A stretch of DNA of 64,000 bases from Pseudomonas sp. PSKL.D1. Lineage in GTDB: Bacteria > Pseudomonadota > Gammaproteobacteria > Pseudomonadales > Pseudomonadaceae. Position 1 is the first letter of the stretch. Every line of letters starts with the position of its first letter. The notes beneath the pieces were generated by a model. That model was not told the origin of the DNA. It made no database searches and saw only the letters and a list, made by a program, of their open reading frames with translations. This document shows positions 9,268-17,175 of this stretch, in pieces. The position numbers were made by a program, and so were the translations under genes. The stretch covers positions 5,256,001 to 5,320,000 of the forward strand of contig NZ_CP118607.1 of NCBI RefSeq assembly GCF_028898945.1. The letters are read 5' to 3'.

Positions 9268-9612
9268 TCATCCAAGCCAGTGATAAACCGGCGCATCCAC
9301 GCCGCTTTCCACCTTCACATCACTGCTGTGCCGCAACCGCACCAGCAACCGCTTGCCCGCCGCCGTACTGCCCGCCAGCCCTTCCAGGCGCTCCAGCAAC
9401 TCAGGCCCGCTCATCTGCCCCGCCTGGCGCAGCAGCTCCCGCGCCGCCGTCCACTGCCCATCATCCTGACGTGGTGATACTGCCGCTGGCGCGGACGCAA
9501 CCTGCGCTGCTGCAGGCAACTCGACCTGCCGGCCAAGCTGCGCCCACTCTGCCGGCTCCAACTCGATGGTCAAGTCCACCGGCCAGTCACCTATCGTTCC
9601 GCGAATTCTCAT
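9268..9612 (-). CDS. Conserved hypothetical protein
   Basis: A 114-residue protein I do not recognise by function. It begins MRIRGTIGDWPVDLTIEL with alternating hydrophobic residues (likely beta strands), has an Ala/Pro/Gln linker around residues 35-50 and a helical C-terminal half rich in Leu, Arg and Glu. There is no signal peptide or membrane segment. It is alone on the minus strand, convergent with ybbN and divergent from the zinc-type operon starting at 9746. Codon use matches its neighbours, so I regard it as a real core-type gene. Confidence 0.65.
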   Translation of the reverse strand: MRIRGTIGDWPVDLTIELEPAEWAQLGRQVELPAAAQVASAPAAVSPRQDDGQWTAARELLRQAGQMSGPELLERLEGLAGSTAAGKRLLVRLRHSSDVKVESGVDAPVYHWLG

Positions 9613-9694
9613 GATGTGCTCCTGGCACTCAGGTCAATGGCGCCATGCTACCGCAACATGAAACCTGAGCTACACAGGCTGGCGACCCTCCAAA

Positions 9695-9712
9695 AACTTG
9701 TTATAACATTAC
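9695..9712. promoter_or_regulatory. Zur-like palindrome
   Basis: The palindrome TGTTATAACA lies at 9699-9708 with further matching flank (CATTAC) on one side. This resembles the AT-rich Zur operators of gammaproteobacteria built on GTTATAAC. It lies 38 bases upstream of the ZrgA-like start at 9746, so it could overlap that promoter. The match to Zur is from memory of the consensus. Confidence 0.6.
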
Positions 9713-9745
9713 CAAATATTTGAAGCCCACCTCCGGAGTCGTCAC

Positions 9746-10312
9746 ATGCGCCGCTTGTTGCTCGCCTTGCCCTTTGCCCTGCTGCCCCTGGCTGCGGCCC
9801 ATGCCCACGATGATCACGACCATGACCATGCCCACGGCACGCTCGGCGCCCATGAGCACGGCGTAGCCAAGCTCAATGCCGTGCTGGACGGCAACACCCT
9901 GGAGCTTGAGCTGGACAGCCCGGCGATGAACCTGGTCGGTTTCGAGCACGCAGCCAGCACCGATGCTGACAAAGCCAAAGTTGCAGCCGTGCGCCAGCAG
10001 TTGGAACAACCGCTGAATCTGTTTGGCCTGGCGGCGGCTGCAGGTTGCAAGGAAGACGCCCAGGAGCTGGAAAGCCCGCTGTTCGGTGATGCTGCAAAAG
10101 ATGATGACGGCGACAAACATGAGCATCAGCACAGTGATATCAACGCCCACTACCAGCTGAACTGCTCCGCCCCGGAAAAACTGGCCCAGATCGACCTGGC
10201 CCCGCTGTTCAAAGCCTTCCCGGCCACCCAGAAAATCAACGTGCAACTGATCGGCCCGAACGGCCAGAAAGGCGTGGAAACATCCCCAGCCAAGGCCGTG
10301 GTCGCGTTCTGA
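9746..10312 (+). CDS. zrgA: ZrgA-like (DUF2796) periplasmic protein
   Basis: A 188-residue periplasmic protein of the DUF2796 family, which includes the zinc-uptake helper ZrgA. The signal peptide (residues 1 to about 19) is followed by a His/Asp-rich stretch HAHDDHDHDHAHG, then GAHEHGVAKLNAVLDGNTLEL, typical of the family, and a second His cluster near residue 128 (DKHEHQHSD). The His clusters suggest zinc binding. It is the first gene of a tight four-gene plus-strand operon behind a Zur-like palindrome, supporting a zinc-limitation role. A specific transport partner is not proven. Confidence 0.82.
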   Translation: MRRLLLALPFALLPLAAAHAHDDHDHDHAHGTLGAHEHGVAKLNAVLDGNTLELELDSPAMNLVGFEHAASTDADKAKVAAVRQQLEQPLNLFGLAAAAGCKEDAQELESPLFGDAAKDDDGDKHEHQHSDINAHYQLNCSAPEKLAQIDLAPLFKAFPATQKINVQLIGPNGQKGVETSPAKAVVAF

Positions 10313-11023
10313 ATGAACCAGCCGCTGATTGAACTGCAGAACCTGGTGTTTGCCTGGCCAGGCCAGCCGCCACTGTTGGACATCCCCGCCTTCCGCCTGG
10401 AAAGCGGGGAAGCCTTGTTCCTCAAGGGCCCGAGCGGCAGTGGCAAAACCACGCTGCTGGGCTTGCTCGGCGGCGTCAACCTGCCTGGCCAAGGCACCAT
10501 CCGCCTGCTTGACCAGGAGCTGGGCGCGCTGGGGCAAGGCGCACGCGACCGCTTCAGGGTCGACCACACGGGCTACATCTTCCAGCAGTTCAACCTGCTG
10601 CCGTTTCTTTCGGTACGTGAAAACGTCGAGCTACCCTGCCGCTTCTCACGCAGCCGAGCCGAACGCGCGATGCGGCGCCATGGCAGTGTCGACCGGGCAG
10701 CCAGCGAACTGCTGGCCCACTTGGGCCTGAACGACACTGCCTTGCTGGCACGCCGCGCCGACAGCCTGTCGATCGGCCAGCAGCAACGTGTAGCTGCCGC
10801 CCGAGCCCTGATCGGCCAGCCAGAACTGGTAATCGCCGACGAGCCGACCTCGGCGTTGGATGCCGATACCCGTGAAGCCTTCATTCAGCTGCTCTTCGCC
10901 GAATGCCGGGCAGCCGGCTCCAGCCTGCTGTTCGTCAGCCATGACCAGAGCCTGGCACCGCTGTTCGACCGCCACGTGTCCCTTGCCGAGCTCAACCGCG
11001 CTGCCAAGCCCCGGGAGGCCTGA
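10313..11023 (+). CDS. ABC transporter ATP-binding protein (LolD/MacB type)
   Basis: A 236-residue ATPase. Walker A is GPSGSGKTT (about residues 39-47), the signature region is SLSIGQQQR with Gln in place of the usual Gly of LSGGQ, and Walker B is LVIADEPTSALD. A Q-loop is present (FQQFNLLPF). The start codon directly follows the zrgA stop. It partners with the FtsX-type permease that overlaps its stop codon. The MacB/LolD class usually couples ATP hydrolysis to mechanical work on envelope proteins or lipoproteins; the cargo here is unknown but is probably linked to zinc limitation by context. Confidence 0.88.
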   Translation: MNQPLIELQNLVFAWPGQPPLLDIPAFRLESGEALFLKGPSGSGKTTLLGLLGGVNLPGQGTIRLLDQELGALGQGARDRFRVDHTGYIFQQFNLLPFLSVRENVELPCRFSRSRAERAMRRHGSVDRAASELLAHLGLNDTALLARRADSLSIGQQQRVAAARALIGQPELVIADEPTSALDADTREAFIQLLFAECRAAGSSLLFVSHDQSLAPLFDRHVSLAELNRAAKPREA

Positions 11024-12288
11024 TGTACCTGCTTCGCCTTGCCCTGGCCAGCCTGGCCAACCGCCGCTTTACTGCTTTTTTAACGGCCTTTGCCATTGCC
11101 TTGTCGGTGTGCCTGCTGCTGGCCGTCGAACGCGTGCGCACCGAAGCCCGCGCCAGTTTCGCCAGCACCATCAGCGGCACCGACCTGATCGTCGGCGCCC
11201 GCTCGGGCTCGGTCAACCTGCTGCTCTATTCGGTGTTTCGCATCGGCAACGCCACCAACAACATCCGCTGGGACAGCTATCAACACTATGCTCAGGACCC
11301 CCGGGTGAAATGGGCGATTCCCATTTCGCTGGGCGACTCCCACCGCGGCTACCGGGTAATGGGCACCACGGGCGACTATTTCAGCCATTACCAGTACGGG
11401 CGCAGGCAAAATCTTGAAGTGAGCCAAGGGCGAGCCTTTGCCGACGACCCGTTTGAGGTAGTACTGGGCGCCGAAGTGGCTGAAGCCTTGCATTACAAGC
11501 TTGGCGACAAGCTGGTATTGGCCCACGGCGTAGCAGCCATCAGCCTGGTCAAGCACGACGACAAACCCTTCACCGTGGTCGGCGTGCTCAAGCGCACCGG
11601 TACGCCCGTGGACCGCACGCTGCACATCAGCCTTGCAGGCATGGAAGCCATTCACGTCGACTGGCACAACGGGGTACCGGCGCGCGGTGCAGGGCGCATC
11701 AGCGCCGAACAGGCACGCACAATGGACCTGCAGCCCACCGCCATTACCGCTTTCATGCTCGGCCTGAACAACAAGATCGCCACCTTCAGCCTGCAGCGCG
11801 AGATCAATGAGTACCGTAACGAACCACTGCTGGCGATTCTGCCGGGGGTGGCGCTGCAGGAGCTGTGGAGCCTGATGGGCACCGCCGAGCAGGCATTGTT
11901 CGTGGTATCGCTGTTCGTGGTGCTGACCGGGCTGATCGGCATGCTCACGGCCATCCTCACCAGCCTGAACGAGCGACGCCGGGAAATGGCGATTCTGCGC
12001 TCGGTCGGCGCACGCCCCTGGCACATCGCGGGGCTGCTGGTGCTTGAGGCGCTGGCATTGGCCACGGCGGGCATCGTGGCCGGGCTCGGCCTGCTGTATG
12101 GCGGTATCGCGTTGGCGCAAGGCTATGTGCAAGCCAACTACGGCCTGTACCTGCCGCTGGCCATGCCAAGCGCGCACGAATGGACGTTGCTGGCTATCAT
12201 CCTCGGCGCGGCGCTGCTGATGGGCAGCGTGCCGGCCTGGCGTGCCTATCGGCAGTCGCTGGCCGATGGCCTGTCGATTCACCTTTGA
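11023..12288 (+). CDS. ABC transporter permease, FtsX/MacB type
   Basis: A 421-residue inner-membrane permease. Transmembrane helix 1 lies at about residues 15-35, followed by a large periplasmic domain (MacB-PCD-like, about 40-275), then three C-terminal helices starting with TAEQALFVVSLFVVLTGLIG. The cytoplasmic loop LTSLNERRREMAILRSVGAR is the classical FtsX-domain coupling segment. The ATG overlaps the ATPase stop codon as TGATG. It belongs to the likely zinc-regulated operon; family members are mechanotransmitters, so an envelope-remodelling role is more likely than zinc translocation. Confidence 0.88.
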   Translation: MYLLRLALASLANRRFTAFLTAFAIALSVCLLLAVERVRTEARASFASTISGTDLIVGARSGSVNLLLYSVFRIGNATNNIRWDSYQHYAQDPRVKWAIPISLGDSHRGYRVMGTTGDYFSHYQYGRRQNLEVSQGRAFADDPFEVVLGAEVAEALHYKLGDKLVLAHGVAAISLVKHDDKPFTVVGVLKRTGTPVDRTLHISLAGMEAIHVDWHNGVPARGAGRISAEQARTMDLQPTAITAFMLGLNNKIATFSLQREINEYRNEPLLAILPGVALQELWSLMGTAEQALFVVSLFVVLTGLIGMLTAILTSLNERRREMAILRSVGARPWHIAGLLVLEALALATAGIVAGLGLLYGGIALAQGYVQANYGLYLPLAMPSAHEWTLLAIILGAALLMGSVPAWRAYRQSLADGLSIHL

Positions 12289-12297
12289 GAGAACACA

Positions 12298-12813
12298 ATG
12301 CTGCGCGCGCTTTTGGTACTTATGTTTGTAATCGCCGCCCCTGCCTGGGCGGCTGAACCCCGCGAACTCGACTGGCCAGCGTTGATCCCCGAGGGCGCGC
12401 CGGTCATCCCGCCGCAACTGGCGCCACTGCACGACATGTCGCAACTGAGCAACGCACTGTCCGCGGAGTCGGCGCCGCCCGCCCGCCAGCAGGCCCCCGA
12501 CGCGCCCGTGGTCAAAGGCCTGGACGGCCAGCAGATCAAGCTGCCCGGCTACATCGTGCCGCTGGAGGTGAGCGAAGAAGGCCGCACCACCGAGTTTCTG
12601 CTGGTGCCCTACTACGGCGCCTGCATCCACGTGCCGCCACCACCTTCGAACCAGATCGTGCACATCTTCAGCGAAATGGGCGTGCGCGTCGAAGACCTGT
12701 ACCAGCCTTACTGGATCGAAGGAAAGATGCAGGTTAGAGCCTCCAGCAGCGAGCTGGCCGATGCCGGTTACCAGATGGAAGCCGAGAAAATATACGCTTA
12801 TGAGCTGAAGTGA
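12298..12813 (+). CDS. DUF3299 domain-containing secreted protein
   Basis: A 171-residue exported protein. A signal peptide covers about residues 1-18 (FVIAAPAWA), and the core contains LPGYIVPLEVSEEG and LLVPYYGACIHVPPPP, which I associate with DUF3299. A single Cys lies in YYGACIHVP. It is nine bases after the permease gene and is the last gene of the operon. The same set (ZrgA-like, ATPase, permease, DUF3299) suggests the four products act together in the periplasm under zinc limitation; its own activity is unknown. Confidence 0.78.
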   Translation: MLRALLVLMFVIAAPAWAAEPRELDWPALIPEGAPVIPPQLAPLHDMSQLSNALSAESAPPARQQAPDAPVVKGLDGQQIKLPGYIVPLEVSEEGRTTEFLLVPYYGACIHVPPPPSNQIVHIFSEMGVRVEDLYQPYWIEGKMQVRASSSELADAGYQMEAEKIYAYELK

Positions 12814-12922
12814 GAACTGTTTCTAATTTGTTCTGACGCTTCTTTGAGCTGGGTCAAACATTCTGTTTAAGCGGCTTCGTACCATTGGACTACTCAGTTA
12901 CTCACGTCCTTTGGGAGCTTCC

Positions 12923-13606
12923 ATGAACAAGTCCTTGCTCGGTGCCTCACTCGTGGCCCTTGCGCTCGCCGCCCCTGCCGCTCACGCCTACCAGGCGGGA
13001 GACATGATTTTGCGCGCAGGCGCCATCACCACCGCCCCGAACGAAAGCAGTGGCGATTTGAAGTTCGACGGCAACAAGGTGTCGGGCACCAAGGCAACCC
13101 TGGACAGCGATACCCAACTGGGCCTGACGTTCGCCTACATGCTCACCGACCACATCGGCCTTGAGCTGCTGGCGGCCACGCCGTTCAAGCACACTGTGGG
13201 CGTCAAGGGCCTGGGTGGCGGCCTGGATGGCAAGTTGGCAGACATCAAGCAACTGCCGCCGACCCTGTCGCTGCAGTACTACCCGATGGAGCCGAACTCG
13301 CGCTTCCAGCCTTATGCGGGCGTGGGCATCAACTACACCCTGTTCTTTGACGAAGACCTGAGCAGCGCGCGCAAAGAGCAAGGCTTCAGCAACCTGAAGT
13401 TACAGGACTCGGTCGGCATCGCCGGGCAATTGGGTATGGACTACATGCTCACCGACAACCTGCTGATCAACGCCTCGGTCTGGTACATGGACATCGACAC
13501 CAAGGCCAGCGTCAACGGCCCGACTGCGCTGGGCTACAGCAAGACCAAGGTCGACGTGGAAGTCGACCCATGGGTATACATGGTAGGGCTTGGTTACAAG
13601 TTCTGA
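12923..13606 (+). CDS. ompW: Outer membrane protein OmpW
   Basis: A 227-residue small beta-barrel outer-membrane porin. It has a signal peptide (residues 1 to about 23, ending AAHA), then AGDMILRAGAITTAPNES, which matches OmpW N termini, and a C-terminal strand ending in Phe (MVGLGYKF). The family forms an eight-stranded barrel with a hydrophobic channel that takes up small hydrophobic compounds and is linked to stress responses. The ATG at 12923 follows GGGAG. It is preceded by a 109-base gap with no obvious operator and followed by a REPIN. Confidence 0.9.
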   Translation: MNKSLLGASLVALALAAPAAHAYQAGDMILRAGAITTAPNESSGDLKFDGNKVSGTKATLDSDTQLGLTFAYMLTDHIGLELLAATPFKHTVGVKGLGGGLDGKLADIKQLPPTLSLQYYPMEPNSRFQPYAGVGINYTLFFDEDLSSARKEQGFSNLKLQDSVGIAGQLGMDYMLTDNLLINASVWYMDIDTKASVNGPTALGYSKTKVDVEVDPWVYMVGLGYKF

Positions 13607-13618
13607 TGATGTAACCCA

Positions 13619-13739
13619 GGGGCCGCTTTGCGGCCCTTTCGCGACACAAGGCCGCTCCCACAGCTTCAGTGCTTACCTCAGGCATGCGCAATCCCTGTGG
13701 GAGCGGCCTTGCGTCGCGAAAGGGCTGCGCAGCAGCCCC
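13619..13739. repeat. REPIN (paired REP elements), family A
   Basis: Two opposed REP sequences (outer arms beginning GGGGCCGC and ending GCAGCCCC, inner arms containing TTTCGCGACACAAGGCCGCT and its inverse) surround a 30-base spacer. The first inner hairpin, GGGCCGC TTT GCGGCCC followed by TTTC, probably also terminates ompW. The same family and a near-identical spacer occur at about 36376-36528. Confidence 0.85.
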
Positions 13740-13785
13740 GGCATTCTTAAGTGAACAGCATCAGGCTAAGGCCGCCCTCGGTTTT

Positions 13786-14715
13786 TCAGATGCCCAGCAG
13801 CTTGGCCAAGCCATCGACCATGGAGGTCGGCTGGGGGAACTCGAACCGCGCCAGCAGGCGCTGGTTATCCGCCCGCGAATGGCGAATGTCGCCCGAACGC
13901 GCTTCGCCGTAGCTCACGGCAGGCAAACTGCCGACCACCTGTTCCAACGCTTTGAGCAACTGGTTCAGCGAAGTGGCCTGGTTCAAGCCAATGTTCACAG
14001 CCCCTTCTTCCACCTGCGCCAGCTCAAGCGCCTGCACCATCACCCGCACCAGATCGCCCACATACAGGAAGTCCCGCGTCTGCTCGCCGTCACCAAATAC
14101 GGTGATCGGCAGGCCTTGGGTGGCGCGCTCGGCAAAAATGCTGATCACACCGGAGTATGGCGACGAGGGGTCCTGGCGCGGGCCAAAGATATTGAAGAAG
14201 CGGAACACCACCGGCTCGAGGCCGTGCTGGCGGCGGTAGAAGTCCAGGTATTGCTCGCTGGCCAGCTTGTCCACCGCGTAGGGCGTCAATGGCGCCTTGG
14301 GTGTGTCTTCGGCAATTGACTGGCCTTCGCCATTGTTGCCGTAAACCGCCGCGCTCGAAGCAAACAACACACGGCGCACGCCGTGCACACGCATGGCTTC
14401 ACACACGTTAAGCGTGCCGATGAAATTGCTCTGGTGAGTCTTCACCGGGTCATCGACCGAAGCCTGCACCGAAGCGACCGCCGCCAGATGCACCACCGCA
14501 CCGCAACCTTCAGCCGCGCGCAGGACCAGGCCAGCATCGGCCACATCACCCTCAATCAGCTCCAGCCGCGGGTGACCAAGCTGCAAATTGACCCGTTTGC
14601 CTGTGGAAAGGTCGTCAAGCACACGCACCGCGTAGCCTTTTTCAAGCAACGCATCGCACAGGTGGGAGCCGATAAAGCCGGCACCGCCGGTGATCAGGAT
14701 GGGGGCGTCAGCCAT
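13786..14715 (-). CDS. NAD-dependent epimerase/dehydratase (UDP-sugar 4-epimerase-like)
   Basis: A 309-residue extended short-chain dehydrogenase. The dinucleotide motif GGAGFIGSHLCDALL lies at residues 9-23, followed by VLDDLSTGKR, typical of UDP-glucose/UDP-GlcNAc 4-epimerases, then the catalytic Tyr/Lys in TPYAVDKLASEQY. The NIFGPRQDPSSPYSGVI segment matches WbpP/GalE-type epimerases. The ATG at 14715 begins just before the Rossmann strand. It overlaps the upstream RmlD-like gene by eight bases, so the two are one transcription unit, probably for cell-surface polysaccharide sugars. Confidence 0.88.
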   Translation of the reverse strand: MADAPILITGGAGFIGSHLCDALLEKGYAVRVLDDLSTGKRVNLQLGHPRLELIEGDVADAGLVLRAAEGCGAVVHLAAVASVQASVDDPVKTHQSNFIGTLNVCEAMRVHGVRRVLFASSAAVYGNNGEGQSIAEDTPKAPLTPYAVDKLASEQYLDFYRRQHGLEPVVFRFFNIFGPRQDPSSPYSGVISIFAERATQGLPITVFGDGEQTRDFLYVGDLVRVMVQALELAQVEEGAVNIGLNQATSLNQLLKALEQVVGSLPAVSYGEARSGDIRHSRADNQRLLARFEFPQPTSMVDGLAKLLGI

Positions 14716-15592
14716 GGCGGTAGAAACGGTCCAATAGAGGCGGCAAACCGGCGCGCCAGGCACGCGGCTTGATGCCGAAAGTGTGAAGAATTTTCTTGCA
14801 GGCCAGCACCGCGTGTTGCGGCTCGTCGCTGGCATCGGGCCTTGCGGCATGCGCCTGGGCGGTGGGGGCCTGTACGGCAAGCTGGCGATACTGCCCGGCC
14901 TCGGCAAGAATCACCTGCCCCAGCGCCAGGGGCGTTGTGGCCTCGTTACCGGCGTAATGGTAGGTGCCCCACAGCGGCGCACTGCAGTCCAGCTGCTTGA
15001 GCACCGACAGGATTACCCGGGCCGCGTCATCGACCGGCGTCGGGTTGCCGCGACGGTCATCGGCCAGCAGCAATTCCTGGGGCTGTTCGGCACGGGTCAG
15101 GAATCGGCCCAGTGCACCGTCAATGCTCTCGTCCAGCAACCAGCCAAAACGCAGCAACACATGCTGCGGGCAGGTAGCACGCACGCGCTGTTCGATACGC
15201 CACAACGCCTGGCCACGCACACCCAGCGGCACGGGCTCGTCCTTCTCGCTGTAGGCAGTAGCCCGCGAACCGTCGAACACCCGGTAGCTGGAAGGCTGCA
15301 CCAGGGTGATCTGATGGTGCTGGCACAACTCCGCCAGCCGCTCCACTGCCCGCTCCTGTTGAGCCAGGCGCTGCTCGCTTACCGATTCGGCCTGGAACCA
15401 GTCGAAGTAATAGGCCAGGTTGACCAAGGCATCAGGGCGATGATCGTCAAGCAACTGAGTGAGGCTGGCCGGCGCCCAGCCATCTTCGGGCGGGCGTGGT
15501 GCCAGAAACGCGATGTCCTCCTCGGCCCCGAGACGAATCAGCGCTTGCCCGAGGGCATTGCCACCACCCAACAGCATCAGGCGCATACGCAT
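14708..15592 (-). CDS. RmlD-like sugar-nucleotide-binding protein
   Basis: A 294-residue protein related to dTDP-4-dehydrorhamnose reductase. The Rossmann motif near the N terminus is LMLLGGGNALGQALIRLG and the mid-region PSSYRVFDGSRATAYSEKDE matches the RmlD STDYVFDG stretch. However, where RmlD has the catalytic YxxxK (PLNVYGRTK) this protein reads PLGVRGQAL, so Tyr and Lys are absent. It may be non-catalytic or have shifted chemistry. Two start codons (15592 and 15586) are possible; neither has a strong ribosome-binding site. It overlaps the epimerase gene downstream. Confidence 0.78.
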   Translation of the reverse strand: MRMRLMLLGGGNALGQALIRLGAEEDIAFLAPRPPEDGWAPASLTQLLDDHRPDALVNLAYYFDWFQAESVSEQRLAQQERAVERLAELCQHHQITLVQPSSYRVFDGSRATAYSEKDEPVPLGVRGQALWRIEQRVRATCPQHVLLRFGWLLDESIDGALGRFLTRAEQPQELLLADDRRGNPTPVDDAARVILSVLKQLDCSAPLWGTYHYAGNEATTPLALGQVILAEAGQYRQLAVQAPTAQAHAARPDASDEPQHAVLACKKILHTFGIKPRAWRAGLPPLLDRFYRHG

Positions 15593-15702
15593 AGAGTCAG
15601 CAGATCCGAACAGGTTGATTGAAGGAAAGGGCCATTTTGCGGTTTCCGGGCGGGGAAGTCCAACCCCGCCCCTGTTAGGTGCAGCCGACAATACCCTACC
15701 GC

Positions 15703-16167
15703 TTAGGCGCTGCCGTGCCCCCGCAGTCGCCTCGCCAAAGCCGCCAACGTCTGGTGCTCGGCCCTCGGACCATCATGTGAAGAGACAAAGCCAGAGTATT
15801 GATCGATGTAAGTCCCCACATCCGATGCGATTCGTTGGAAGTCGCTACGTTCACCCGTGCCATGCATCGGATACAACTTGGCATGAAGATGATCGACTCC
15901 ATACCCTTCAAACACCATGGCAGTTCGAGCGACGCCGGTCAGCACGTCATCCAAAAGCCGAGCGACCTTTTTGGTAGCAATCAGCAATGCTGTAATCACT
16001 GCATCATCCTGATCAAACACATAACTCGAGTAGTGTTCTTTCGGGACAACCACCGTCACACCATAGGTATTTGGGTAAATTGAAAGAAAGGCCAAGTGAT
16101 CCGGATCTTCCCACACGATATGGCTTTCAGCATGGCCGCTTACAATGTCGCAGAACACACACACCAT
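15703..16167 (-). CDS. HIT-domain nucleotide hydrolase
   Basis: A 154-residue histidine-triad protein. It begins with a Hint-like zinc pair (Cys3, Cys6 in CVFCDIV), has the usual strand LAFLSIYPNTYGVTVVVPKEHY, and a triad region VDHLHAKLYPMHG. The expected triad HxHxH reads H93-x-H95-x-Lys97: the nucleophile (middle His) is kept but the third His is Lys. HIT proteins cleave nucleoside phosphoramidates or dinucleotides, and a HIT hydrolase is known to give immunity to microcin C-type peptidyl nucleotides. The start lies one base after the adenylyltransferase stop, behind AGGAG, so the two are tightly coupled. The immunity role here is inferred from context. Confidence 0.85.
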   Translation of the reverse strand: MVCVFCDIVSGHAESHIVWEDPDHLAFLSIYPNTYGVTVVVPKEHYSSYVFDQDDAVITALLIATKKVARLLDDVLTGVARTAMVFEGYGVDHLHAKLYPMHGTGERSDFQRIASDVGTYIDQYSGFVSSHDGPRAEHQTLAALARRLRGHGSA

Positions 16168-16168
16168 T

Positions 16169-17119
16169 TCATCTCCTGTCCATCAGATGCGTCACACCCG
16201 TAGAGTCCCAGCGTAGGACGGTGGTTTTCTGTACACCTAATGAGTGTTTGGCCAGAGACGAGATCAGATTTCCACTCAGCACGGAAGCTAATGAAAAGTT
16301 CATGGGGCCGTAACTTGGCATGATCGCACTTGGAAGCGGAAACCAACGCTCATCTTCAAGCAAACTTGATGCATTTTCGATATCTTGCCAGTCGCCAGGC
16401 ACTACATGGATTGAACAGCACAAATGATGCAAGTACCCACCTGACACCACAGGGATATTGTGTGCTTTCGCCAATCGCCAGCACTCGCGAGCCAGGGTGG
16501 GCGGATTGTCAGCTGTTATCGCAGCAGCGTCCACGCCACTGGCCGCAACCTTACAAAGTTCGTCAATACTGACGCTGGACGCCAGACAGTCCACGGAAAC
16601 ATCCTTGAACCTCGATTCAAGTTCTCGTTTGAGCACGTCGACTTTCTTATCACCAATATCGCCAAGCGTCCAGAAAAGCTGACGATTTAAATTACTCTCC
16701 TCAACGACATCCGCGTCAACCAGCAGGAAATTTTGCACCCCTGCTCCAGCCAATAGCATACATAGAGCACTTCCAATGCCTCCGCACCCAACGACCATGA
16801 CCGTGGCACGTCGGAGAGTTTCCATATCCTCGATAACTTCCGTGCATTGTTGCGCACTGCACAGCAGATAACTGACTGTCCGACTACTGCGAGGATCACT
16901 CAGAAGATCAATGATCGCGGCGGCCTCCTCAGTTTGGCCATGAACCAACGACCCCGCATCAATCAACGCCTGACGAAAACTGGCGTCATCATTTAGCGTT
17001 GCGTCAAAAACACCCGATGGCCCATTCACAAAAACGCGATTATCAAGATAGGAAAATACAGTCGATGGGACAACCACACCCGCCACTTCGCCTTCGACAT
17101 AATATACCAGGTCTTCCAT
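16169..17119 (-). CDS. ThiF/E1-family adenylyltransferase, MccB-like
   Basis: A 316-residue E1-like enzyme. Residues 1 to about 100 form an N-terminal domain in the place of the peptide-binding domain of MccB. The adenylation domain follows: GCGGIG at 111-116, Asp135/Asp137, and ESNLNRQ at 141-147, then GDIGDKKVDVLKRELESR. These, together with TADNPPTL, VSGGYLHH and the C-terminal MPSYGPMNFSLAS, align by eye with E. coli MccB, which adenylates the C-terminal Asn of microcin C precursor. Unlike MccB and MoeB it lacks the zinc CxxC pairs (VPGDWQD where MccB has VPGKTGCYEC). A strong TAAGGAGGG precedes the ATG. It lies 56 bases after a peptide gene ending in Asn-Asn. Confidence 0.85.
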   Translation of the reverse strand: MEDLVYYVEGEVAGVVVPSTVFSYLDNRVFVNGPSGVFDATLNDDASFRQALIDAGSLVHGQTEEAAAIIDLLSDPRSSRTVSYLLCSAQQCTEVIEDMETLRRATVMVVGCGGIGSALCMLLAGAGVQNFLLVDADVVEESNLNRQLFWTLGDIGDKKVDVLKRELESRFKDVSVDCLASSVSIDELCKVAASGVDAAAITADNPPTLARECWRLAKAHNIPVVSGGYLHHLCCSIHVVPGDWQDIENASSLLEDERWFPLPSAIMPSYGPMNFSLASVLSGNLISSLAKHSLGVQKTTVLRWDSTGVTHLMDRR

Positions 17120-17175
17120 TTACCCTCCTTATCATAGCCTCTTGAGCCAGGAAGTTCCCTTCCCGGCCTCGCCAC

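Noticed and set aside
11080..12663. A 527-residue frame opposite the ABC permease and DUF3299 genes
   Set aside because: It runs through two clear genes of the zinc-type operon and has no motif.
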